NCBI GenBank assembly: GCA_039714495.1
Contig: JBDLJD010000128.1
Location: 1-12,988, forward strand
Direction: 5' to 3'
Length of the DNA stretch: 12,988 nucleotides
From: JAJDNW01 sp039714495
Lineage (GTDB): Bacteria; Desulfobacterota; Desulfobacteria; Desulfobacterales; B30-G6
Shown here piece after piece: positions 1 through 6,545 of the stretch; positions within the stretch are counted from its first letter, which is position 1, and each line of letters begins with the position of its first letter. Position numbers and translations under genes: made by a program. The notes under the pieces are model-generated. The model was not told the DNA's origin. It was given only the letters and a program-made list of their open reading frames with translations, and made no database searches.

Positions 1-1448
1 TCGGTTTCCTGGACGATGGCCCGTATTCTGGACAGCACTTCTTCGGGCAGCGGCTCAGGTTGATGGGTTTCAATAATTGTTATAGCTTTTTCAAGGGCGC
101 GCGTGTAGCTGTCCGTGGCCCCGTCGCTCTCCCACATGCCGCGCCCCCGGCGGTCGATGATTTCAGGGTGCGATTGGCTGCGCATGCCGTTGAAGGTGTG
201 CACATGGCTTAAAAAATCGCCAAAAGGGCCTATTTCGTCGATAACATCGACGGCCAGGGTTTCATCGTTTACAGGAATGCCGTTGACCGTGTGTTTGATC
301 ATGCGGGCAAATTCGCAGTCAAGGACCAGTTGGGCGTAATCAAAGGTGATGCCGCTTTCGAGCATCCCCAGACCGTAAATCATATTGGCGCCTGCCAATG
401 CGGGAATCAGTCCGGTGAGGGTTTTTTCGTGGCCCATCTGGCTGTCGGATATCTTGCCGTCGCCCTATCCGCCGGCAACGTAGCTGGGCAGCGCGTAATA
501 GCGCGCCAACCGGGCTACGGCCCCGCTGATCAGTGCGCATTCGGGGGTTCCCACGCTGGCTTCGGCCAGTTTCAGGTCCATGGCGGTTGTGGAACTGCCG
601 TAGATGACTGGGGCGCCTCTTCGGGTGAGCTGCGCCAGGGTCAGGCCGCCGAGGATTTCGGCATTGTGGGTGACCAGTGTTCCCGCCAGGGTTACCGGTG
701 ATGTGCCGCCGGCCATGGCCATGGACAGAATGTTGCAGACAACGCCGTTTCTGGCGGATTCCATGATGATTTCACAGCAGTCGGTAATCAGTTTCAAAGG
801 GCTGACCGGGCAGGTGGTAAAGGACACCAGCGGCCTATCCTTGAGCTTTTGAAGCCCGCCGGCAATAGCAGCGGCCATCTCCATAATCTTGTTGAGCAGA
901 AAGCCGTTCCCGGGGCCGAAAGCGCAGTGCTTGGTGGTGTTGGTTAAAAACGCTTCGGCATTGTGCAGGGGAACCGATTCCTGGGGAACATCGTGAGCGC
1001 CGATGGCTTTTTCGCAGAAATCGATTTCCGGGAGAGCGTCGATGAGCCGGGCGGCATGCACCAGGTCCTGTTTGACGGGCTCCCGGTTTTCGCCGGTAAA
1101 GGGATCGTTGATCATAACCCCTTCGCTGAAGTTGGTAAAGTGGACCCGGGTGCTTTCCAGCACGATATCGTGCCGGGGATTACGGCCGTAGAGGATGACC
1201 TTGGACGGGGCCGAGCGGATGGCATCCTCCACCACTACAGGGGGGATTTTGACGATTTTCTTTTCACGGTCCACCCGGGCGCCGCCGTCTTCGAAACAGT
1301 CCAGGGCACGGTCATCCTCGATGAAGAGACCGGTCTTTTCCAGAAGCTCCAGCGTTCCCAGATGGATCTCTTCCAGTTCGTCGTCGGTCAAAATATTGAG
1401 GCTCAATCCTCCATTCAGATTGCGCCCGGCATGCAAGTTTCTTTTCAT
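1..1448 (-). CDS. mttB: Trimethylamine methyltransferase MttB with in-frame amber (pyrrolysine) codon; 3' end cut by window edge
   Basis: Transfers a methyl group from trimethylamine to its cognate corrinoid protein (MttC), the first step of methylamine-dependent one-carbon metabolism in the cytoplasm. The frame runs 327 residues from the ATG at 1448 to a TAG at 465-467, then continues open for 154 more codons to the window edge with no other stop. The TAG follows LPSYVAGG and precedes GDGKISDSQMGHEKT, which is the conserved context of pyrrolysine in MttB (residue 334 of about 495 in Methanosarcina barkeri; residue 328 here). At least 482 residues are visible, so only about a dozen should be missing. 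I chose the ATG because AAGGA lies 7 bases upstream; the in-frame GTG at 1475 has its AAGGAG directly abutting it. No mttC, mttP or pyl genes lie in the window. A nonsense-mutated pseudogene is the alternative, but the exact site and intact downstream half argue against it. Confidence 0.94.
465..467 (-). other. UAG codon decoded as pyrrolysine (recoding site)
   Basis: Plus-strand CTA, giving TAG in the mttB frame at codon 328. The flanking residues match the MttB active-site loop on both sides, and the frame stays open to the window edge. In this family the pyrrolysine side chain is held to activate the methylamine for transfer to Co(I) corrinoid. I saw no obvious strong stem-loop directly after the codon, and archaeal mttB is not known to need one. 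Confidence 0.92.
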
Positions 1449-1547
1449 GTCTGTTCCTTTTTCGTTTTTACGCACTCCTTACGATGAAAAAATCACTCCC
1501 TTCAAGGGAACAAGTGTCGAGTCCTTTTGACACAGGTATCTATCTTT

Positions 1548-1568
1548 TAAAAATAGCGACGCAGTCGC
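1548..1568 (-). terminator. Candidate intrinsic terminator after the non-pyrrolysine mttB homologue
   Basis: In the minus-strand transcript GCGAC-TGC-GTCGC forms a 5-bp GC-rich stem with a 3-nt loop, followed by TATTTTT. The stem is short, so efficiency is uncertain. If real, it separates the upstream genes from the pyrrolysine-type mttB, which would then need a promoter in 1449-1547. Confidence 0.4.
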
Positions 1569-1571
1569 GTT

Positions 1572-3002
1572 TCATAAAATCGTGGAACACGATTTTATAA
1601 AGGCTTCCCCCTTTTCCATCAAGGCGTCATGGTCTGCGGGACGGGGATGGCTGGTCAACAGTTCTAGGGTGTATTCCCTCAGGCGCTTTTCCGCTTTGGG
1701 CATACCCCGTTCCTGCCACTCTTCCAGGGAAATTTCCGGCCATATGGGGTTGCTGTAATCCATCTCACGGCAAAGCTTCACAGTCATATCGGCCATGAGA
1801 AAATTGCCCCCCGGGCCGATGTCGGCAATTTCACCAGGGGCCACATCAATTTCATCCAGGCTGAATCCCCGGCTGAACCGGCGTGCCTGGGCGATAATAT
1901 GATTGGAATACACCACTGTCGGGGGCGAGAAGGCCACCGAGTTCAAATTTCCGCCGCACAAGGGCGCCAGTCCGACTTTGCCCAGGCAACTGGTCAGATG
2001 ATTCAGCCAGTGCATGCCCGCTGCCAGGAGATCAGGCCCCCACCCGGGGCCGCTGCCCGATGTTCCGGAGTGGGGCAGCCCGTAGTGGGCCATCATTTCG
2101 GCGCAGGCAAGATTCAGCAGCATGGTGTGGGGTGTGTAGCAGGCCTGCATGGTCTGCATGTTAAACCCTGCCGGCAAGCTGCCCAGGATGATGGGGGCCC
2201 CCTCTTTGAGCACCTGGCTGTACACCAGGCCGGCCAGCAACTCGGCATTCAGGACGGCCAGCGTGCCCCCGGGCGTTATGGGGACGGTTGCCCCGGACAT
2301 GCCGTAGTTGTTGTAGATCATGGGCAGTCCCCGCTCGACGGTCACCATCATTTTATCAGCAGTGGTTTCGTTGAGCACCAGGGGCGTGATGGGGTTGAAA
2401 TAGGGGATGACAAAAGGATTTTGAGTAAGGTCGCCCTTCAGGTGTTCCAGCATATCGAGCGTGGTGCTGAAACAATGATGATTCGAGACCAGCAGGACAA
2501 GGGGCTTGGTGGTGTTGGCGACCATTTCGAGCGTTCCGATCAAATCGGCCGTATCCGGCGGCAGGTCTTTGATAACCCCCGGTGTGGCCACCAGGTCAAA
2601 CTGGTCCAGGGCATCACCCAGGGTTGATGCCAGGGCCATGTGCCCCCGGTTGAACGGCTCCACCTGGTCATCTTCGGGGTGCTGGTAAAAGAGATTGGTG
2701 ACGCCCACACCAAAACGGGTCTGACGGTTTTCCCCGTTTCCCACCTGGAGGACCGGGGCTCCTGTACGGCTGTATATGTCAACAACGGACGGGGCTTTTG
2801 TTATGGCCCAGTCCACCTGCTCCGCGGAGATGTAAACCCGCTGGTTGTCATCGACCTTGAAACCCTTGGCGGCAAACAGGTGCCGGGCCGGCTCGAAATC
2901 GACCCTGATACCCACACGGGACAATATATCCAGGGTATAGCGGTGCACCTGTTCCCGATTTTCCGGGTTCAGTACATGTATTTCAGGTTTAACTAAATTC
3001 AT
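1572..3002 (-). CDS. MttB-family methyltransferase lacking pyrrolysine (quaternary-amine type, substrate unknown)
   Basis: A 476-aa member of the trimethylamine methyltransferase superfamily, co-linear with the neighbouring pyrrolysine-type mttB. Known members without pyrrolysine (MtgB, MtpB, MtcB, MtyB) demethylate glycine betaine, proline betaine, carnitine or butyrobetaine to a corrinoid protein. Anchoring on the shared Leu-Pro (309-310) puts Ser317 where the neighbour has pyrrolysine; the stretch TSGSGPGWGPDLLAAG replaces the pyrrolysine loop. The start is the ATG at 3002, 31 bases after the dehydrogenase stop; the longer reading from 3107 would overlap that gene by 74 bases and does not resemble the family. 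No strong Shine-Dalgarno precedes 3002, so translation may depend on coupling to the dehydrogenase. Ends in TGA. The family is certain; the substrate cannot be read from the sequence. Confidence 0.92.
   Translation of the reverse strand: MNLVKPEIHVLNPENREQVHRYTLDILSRVGIRVDFEPARHLFAAKGFKVDDNQRVYISAEQVDWAITKAPSVVDIYSRTGAPVLQVGNGENRQTRFGVGVTNLFYQHPEDDQVEPFNRGHMALASTLGDALDQFDLVATPGVIKDLPPDTADLIGTLEMVANTTKPLVLLVSNHHCFSTTLDMLEHLKGDLTQNPFVIPYFNPITPLVLNETTADKMMVTVERGLPMIYNNYGMSGATVPITPGGTLAVLNAELLAGLVYSQVLKEGAPIILGSLPAGFNMQTMQACYTPHTMLLNLACAEMMAHYGLPHSGTSGSGPGWGPDLLAAGMHWLNHLTSCLGKVGLAPLCGGNLNSVAFSPPTVVYSNHIIAQARRFSRGFSLDEIDVAPGEIADIGPGGNFLMADMTVKLCREMDYSNPIWPEISLEEWQERGMPKAEKRLREYTLELLTSHPRPADHDALMEKGEAFIKSCSTIL
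1574..1598. repeat. Perfect 11-bp inverted repeat at the 3' end of the mttB-like gene
   Basis: ATAAAATCGTG and CACGATTTTAT are perfect reverse complements separated by GAA. The repeat covers the last codons and touches the stop codon of the mttB-like gene. It could protect the 3' end of the mRNA or act together with the hairpin at 1548-1568. It is AT-rich and has no directly following U-run, so it is not a classic terminator by itself. Confidence 0.7.
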
Positions 3003-3033
3003 TTTTAGACCACATTGATTATTCTTACCATGT

Positions 3034-3984
3034 TTATGCTTCAAATTGATGCAAAGGTTCCTTGTTATCGGCGACCCGGCGAATATTGGCAGCCACCTGG
3101 GCCACAATGCCTTTCATGGCGTTGTCCGTGGAACCGCCGATATGCGGGGTTGCCATTACGTTGTAATTGAATACTGGATCGTCAGGATCCGGGGGCTCTT
3201 CCCAGAACACATCCAGGCCGGCCCCGGCAATCTCTCCTGAAGCCAGGGCGTCTTCCAGGTCCTTTCGGTCCACCAGTCCTCCACGGGACAGATTGATGAG
3301 AAAAGCATCGTTTTTCATCTGCTGTAAAGTGAGCCTGTTCATGATCCCTTGGCTCTCGGCAGTGACGGGAAGGCATAATATCACGAAGTCCGATCGCTGC
3401 AGCAGGACATCGAGTTCATCGGGCGTGCCAGCCCATTCAAGGCCCAGTTGCTTCCCGGCTTCCCGGGGGTTGTTGCGTTTGATTCCCATCAGCTTGACGT
3501 CAAAGGTCTTCAAACGCCTGATCAGCGCCTGGGCTATGCCGCCGAGGCCCACCAGTCCCACGGTCCGGCCGAAAAGGGCCCTGCCCTGGGGGAAGCCCAT
3601 TTGCCGGTCGACAAGGCTCCTGGCCATGGAGCGCACGTCTCTGGAAAGCCCGATCATCATATAAATGCCGACTTCGGCCACTGAATCGGCATTGCCTGAA
3701 ATATCGGTGGGCACGTTCGCCACCCGAATACCCTGCGCCACAGCCGCTTCAATGTCCACGAGTTCGAGCCCGGAGCCGCACTGCTGAATCAGTTTAAGCC
3801 GGTCGCAGCTTTTTAGTGTTTCCTGAGTCACTGTGGCCATGGTGGGGATAAGCACATCGTATCCTTCCAGCGTTTCGATATGCAATCCGCCCGTGGCTTT
3901 GAATTCATGCTCTGGAACAGCTGATCGGATCAGGTTCAGAAACCCGCCCCAGGCGTTTTCCGGGGCTGCAAACAGGATTTTCAT
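3034..3984 (-). CDS. D-isomer-specific 2-hydroxyacid dehydrogenase (NAD-binding)
   Basis: Cytoplasmic NAD(P)-dependent oxidoreductase interconverting a 2-hydroxy acid and a 2-oxo acid; 316 aa, normal for the family. The N-terminal substrate-binding half contains QQCGSGLELVDIEAA (about 67-81). The Rossmann motif VGLVGLGGIAQAL is at 142-154. The catalytic triad looks complete: Arg234 (NLSRGG), Glu263 (FWEEPP) and His281 (TPHIGGST). Start: AGGAGG sits 7 bases before the ATG at 3984; the ATG at 3990 is only 1 base from that site. It is 31 bp upstream of the MttB-like gene and almost surely co-transcribed with it, so it may process the carbon skeleton left after demethylation, or act on a glycerate- or serine-like intermediate. 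The true substrate (phosphoglycerate, glycerate, glyoxylate or another) cannot be told from the motifs. Confidence 0.92.
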   Translation of the reverse strand: MKILFAAPENAWGGFLNLIRSAVPEHEFKATGGLHIETLEGYDVLIPTMATVTQETLKSCDRLKLIQQCGSGLELVDIEAAVAQGIRVANVPTDISGNADSVAEVGIYMMIGLSRDVRSMARSLVDRQMGFPQGRALFGRTVGLVGLGGIAQALIRRLKTFDVKLMGIKRNNPREAGKQLGLEWAGTPDELDVLLQRSDFVILCLPVTAESQGIMNRLTLQQMKNDAFLINLSRGGLVDRKDLEDALASGEIAGAGLDVFWEEPPDPDDPVFNYNVMATPHIGGSTDNAMKGIVAQVAANIRRVADNKEPLHQFEA

Positions 3985-4099
3985 CACCATCCCTCCTGTA
4001 AATATTATCAACAATATCTCAACTCTAAAGTTGTCTGTACAGCGTTAGGGTACTTCCACACCCTTGCCTAAATGTCAATAATCATTCCTTTTTCTGATA
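3985..4099 (-). promoter_or_regulatory. Leader region with a TTGACA hexamer and a row of small inverted repeats
   Basis: Gap between the 160-aa gene and the dehydrogenase. TTGACA (minus, 4078-4073) is a perfect -35 match, but no good -10 lies 16-18 bases on. Downstream come AGGGT/ACCCT (4047-4051 and 4060-4064), the palindrome CTGTACAG (4035-4042), CAACT/AGTTG (4020-4024 and 4029-4033) and ATATT/AATAT (4002-4006 and 4013-4017). The strong Shine-Dalgarno of the dehydrogenase ends the region. This may be an internal promoter with operators or a structured leader; neither is proven. Confidence 0.35.
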
Positions 4100-4582
4100 T
4101 TATTCTCTTTTCATGGGTTCGAGAATCTTGTAGGCCACGCCAAAGGAACGCACCATACTCATGAATGCCCCGGGCAAGGGGACATCACGGTCCTTGATGA
4201 GGATATCGAATTTTCGGGCTTTTTCAAGCACAGCTTCGCTGTCAATGCCCTCCTGACAGTCGCACAGATACTGGATGCGCAGGGCATCGGTGAGGGGTAT
4301 GGTAAGGTGGTCGAAATTGGATGCGAATGCTTTCAGTTCCTGTTGGACCGTATGCTGGTGGTCTGCCATAAAGTCAGCGACTGTTTTTTCCATATTTTCT
4401 ATACAAAACAGACTGTTCACCACGGCACCCGTCAAGCGGGCAATGTCATCCGGGGGCATTTGTGGATATCTGTTTTCTAAAGAGGGTTTTAAATCTTTAA
4501 AAAGCACCATTTTAATGATGTCGATGCCTTGGCGGAGCGTGGGGACAAGATCGCCTTCAAGTTTTTCTTTGTTTTTACTCAT
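4100..4582 (-). CDS. Unrecognised 160-aa helical protein, coupled to the CheR-type gene
   Basis: I do not recognise this family. The product is soluble, mostly helical by composition, with no signal peptide or membrane segment. Visible landmarks are a charged N-terminus (MSKNKEKLEGD), YPQMPPDDIARLTGAVVN at about 39-56, and a Cys pair in YLCDCQEG near 109-116. Its ATG at 4582 lies inside the end of the CheR-type gene (8-bp overlap) and is preceded by AAGGTGATC about 4 bases away, so translation is probably coupled. This order suggests a partner or target of the methyltransferase, which is inference. The natural codon usage and tight overlap make it a real gene. Ends in TAA. Confidence 0.8.
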   Translation of the reverse strand: MSKNKEKLEGDLVPTLRQGIDIIKMVLFKDLKPSLENRYPQMPPDDIARLTGAVVNSLFCIENMEKTVADFMADHQHTVQQELKAFASNFDHLTIPLTDALRIQYLCDCQEGIDSEAVLEKARKFDILIKDRDVPLPGAFMSMVRSFGVAYKILEPMKRE

Positions 4583-5378
4583 GGTTGATCACCTTTTTTA
4601 AGACCATGGGACCGTAGGGTTTCAGATGCTTGGTTTCCGGCGGCAGTTTTTCATGTGCTCCTATAATGAGCAACCCTCCCGGTGTCAAACAGTTTACGAT
4701 CTGGTTGAACACCGGCCGAATGGAATGGGACCGGTGGTAGGTCAGCAGGTTGTTGCGCAGGAAGATGAGCTGGAAAACACCGTCAGGCGGTTTCTGCAAG
4801 AGGTCCTGCTGCTTAAAAGAGATGGAGGATATCAAATCAGTGCTGATTTGAAATAGCTTTCCTTTGCGGTGTTCGGTAAAAAAGATGGAACGGCTGTCGT
4901 CCCGAATTTCACGCAGGCTGCTAAGCTGAAAAAGGCCTTTTCGAGCACGTTCGATACATTCCTGATTCCTGTCGGTGGCCAGGATATCGAGTACGGGCGG
5001 GGGGCCGAGTTCTTTTTCAAGACGGTACCAGAGCATCCTGAAACTGTAGGCCTCTTCTCCTCCGGCGCAGCCGGCTGACCACACCCGAATGCCTTCTGGA
5101 TACAGGCTGACCAGTTCTGGAACGTACCGGGCGGCCAGGTCCGTCCATAATTGACGATCCCGGAAAAAGCGGCTGATGGGAACGGTCATGAGGGTTTGGG
5201 ACTTCTCATTGGCCTTTGGGTCAGCCTTCAAGCACTCAATATAATCATCGACATGGCCACAACCCAATTCCCGCATGTGCCGGCGGATCCGTTTTTTGAC
5301 CCCTTTGCGGACCCGGCGGTAACCTGACCAACACATTCCCCGGAAATCCAGCAGCTTGTGGAAATCATTGTCATCCAT
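4575..5378 (-). CDS. CheR-type SAM-dependent protein methyltransferase
   Basis: 267-aa member of the chemotaxis methyltransferase (CheR) family, which methylates glutamyl side chains of receptors using S-adenosylmethionine. Both parts are present: an N-terminal helical domain (about 1-60) with the basic patch YRRVRKGVKKRIRRH, then PISRFFRDRQLW (67-78) corresponding to the usual T-FFR motif. The SAM domain shows SAGCAGGEEAYS (101-112), ATDRNQECIERARKG (134-148), FLRNNLLTYH (206-215, CheR usually has CRNVLIYF) and LTPGGLLIIGAHEKL (231-245). The ATG at 5378 shares its A with the TGA of the upstream gene (TGATG); a GTG at 5381 is also possible. No CheA, CheB, CheW or receptor gene is nearby, so the target is unlikely to be an ordinary chemoreceptor array encoded here. 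It may methylate another protein, perhaps its 160-aa neighbour. Confidence 0.9.
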   Translation of the reverse strand: MDDNDFHKLLDFRGMCWSGYRRVRKGVKKRIRRHMRELGCGHVDDYIECLKADPKANEKSQTLMTVPISRFFRDRQLWTDLAARYVPELVSLYPEGIRVWSAGCAGGEEAYSFRMLWYRLEKELGPPPVLDILATDRNQECIERARKGLFQLSSLREIRDDSRSIFFTEHRKGKLFQISTDLISSISFKQQDLLQKPPDGVFQLIFLRNNLLTYHRSHSIRPVFNQIVNCLTPGGLLIIGAHEKLPPETKHLKPYGPMVLKKVINHE

Positions 5379-6412
5379 CACGCCACCAGTGTATGGAGAT
5401 CGCCGGCAATTTCTTCGATCAGCGAGACGAGTTCCAGCTTCGACAGGTACTGCCCTGGTATGGCTGTTCTGCCCAGGAGAGCTCCCAGGAGATTGCCGGC
5501 AATGGCGCCGGTGCTGTCGGAGTCGCCGCCGTGGTTGACGGCGAGGGTTATGCCCTTTTTAAAGTCTGTCCCCGCTGCCAGGGCACAGTACACGCCTATG
5601 GCCAGGGCTTCCTCGGCAATCCATCCCTGTCCCAGGGAGGCGACTGTCTCGAAGGCAACAGGCTGGCGCTCATAGGCATCCAATGCCATGGCCAGAGCAC
5701 GGGAGCATGCTTGGTGATGCTCGTGCTCTTCAAGTATCCGGGACGCCTTCTTGACGGCAGCCACCAGGTCTTGACCGGAAATGATTTCACGAATGATCAA
5801 GGCCATGCACCCGGCCGCAAGATAGCCCGTGGGGTGGCCGTGGGTGATGGCGGCAATTTTACAGGCCGCGTCAAAGACCCTTTCAGGCGGTTCCACAAGG
5901 CCCACCGGAGCAATGCGCATGACGCCACCACACCCCTTGCTGTTGTTGATGGACTGCTGCGGGGTGCCCATAACGCCGCTCTGCAAGGATGAGAGACAGG
6001 CATTGCCCGGCGCTCTTCGGGCGTGCAGTTCCCTGAAACTGATCAGAATGCCGTCGAGCATGCTGCAGGTGCCGTGCTGATTGATCATGTTATCTCCGGC
6101 GCCTGGAAGCTGAGTAGACAGCCACCGCAGATAGGCGTGGTATACACTCAACGTTTTTTGATCTGATGCAGGGTTTTCTGTCTGCCTGGTCTTGGACAAA
6201 ATCAGTCCCTCGGCCGTGAAAAGGGCCATCTGGGTGTCATCGGTTATGGCGCCCATCTTCCCGTAGGCCGTGGAAAAATCATCGATGCCTCCGGGGCCGA
6301 AATGCGCTTTGATTTCCTCGAGGGGCATGAATTCAACCGGCGCCCCCAGAGCATCCCCCACAGCACCGCCGAGAAGGCAGCCTTCAAAATGTTCTAACGT
6401 TTTCCGATGCAT
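5378..6412 (-). CDS. ADP-ribosylglycohydrolase (DraG/ARH) family protein
   Basis: 344-aa, full-length member of the ADP-ribosylglycohydrolase family, which uses two Mg ions to remove ADP-ribose from proteins, nucleic acids or small molecules. The N-terminus has the family signature EGCLLGGAVGDALGAPVE (10-27); metal-binding ITDDTQM is at 56-62; the C-terminal metal motif HGGDSDSTGAIAGNLLG is at 294-310 with Asp297 and Asp299. CGGVMRIAPVGL near residue 160 is also typical. The key residues appear intact. A weak AGGAAA lies 10-11 bases before the ATG. First gene of a tightly overlapping trio (TGATG junction with the CheR-type gene). No nitrogenase gene or DraT-type ADP-ribosyltransferase is in the window, so classical nitrogenase reactivation is not supported; the substrate is unknown. 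Confidence 0.93.
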   Translation of the reverse strand: MHRKTLEHFEGCLLGGAVGDALGAPVEFMPLEEIKAHFGPGGIDDFSTAYGKMGAITDDTQMALFTAEGLILSKTRQTENPASDQKTLSVYHAYLRWLSTQLPGAGDNMINQHGTCSMLDGILISFRELHARRAPGNACLSSLQSGVMGTPQQSINNSKGCGGVMRIAPVGLVEPPERVFDAACKIAAITHGHPTGYLAAGCMALIIREIISGQDLVAAVKKASRILEEHEHHQACSRALAMALDAYERQPVAFETVASLGQGWIAEEALAIGVYCALAAGTDFKKGITLAVNHGGDSDSTGAIAGNLLGALLGRTAIPGQYLSKLELVSLIEEIAGDLHTLVA

Positions 6413-6440
6413 TTATCTTGTTTCCTGTTTCAATGAAATT

Positions 6441-6470
6441 GTTATACGATTATATTGAAAGTGGAATCAA
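6441..6470 (-). promoter_or_regulatory. Candidate sigma-70 promoter for the ADP-ribosylglycohydrolase operon
   Basis: On the minus strand TTGATT (6470-6465) and TATAAC (6446-6441) are 18 bases apart, 4/6 and 5/6 matches to the consensus. The start codon at 6412 leaves a leader of about 20-25 bases, which fits. Not tested for better-scoring alternatives. Confidence 0.4.
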
Positions 6471-6493
6471 CTGCATATTATTTCCTTAAATGC

Positions 6494-6512
6494 AGCTAAA
6501 TTTGCTTTAGCT
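6494..6512. promoter_or_regulatory. 7-bp inverted repeat in the divergent promoter region
   Basis: AGCTAAA (6494-6500) and TTTAGCT (6506-6512) are perfect reverse complements around TTTGC. It lies between the two divergent genes, 34 bases upstream of the plus-strand dehydrogenase start, so it could be a repressor operator or a leader hairpin. A loose TTGAAA/TATTAT pair (6455-6460, 6476-6481; 15-base spacer) on the plus strand could be that gene's promoter. Confidence 0.35.
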
Positions 6513-6545
6513 ATTATGACAATCGGTATAACAGGAGGACCGACC

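Noticed and set aside
1..467. mttB as a nonsense-mutated pseudogene split at the TAG
   Set aside because: The stop is TAG exactly at the family's pyrrolysine site, the downstream 154 codons are intact and family-like, and no frameshift is present.
1899..2627. 242-codon plus-strand open frame inside the MttB-like gene
   Set aside because: Antisense shadow of a confident gene; no recognisable motifs and no supporting ribosome site.
2999..3107. Longer N-terminus for the MttB-like gene starting at 3107
   Set aside because: It would overlap the dehydrogenase by 74 bases and the extra 35 residues do not resemble the MttB family, whose N-terminus fits the ATG at 3002.
5378..6412. Nitrogenase regulator DraG as the gene name
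   Set aside because: Only the broad family is supported; no nif genes or DraT are visible, so a draG symbol would be a guess.
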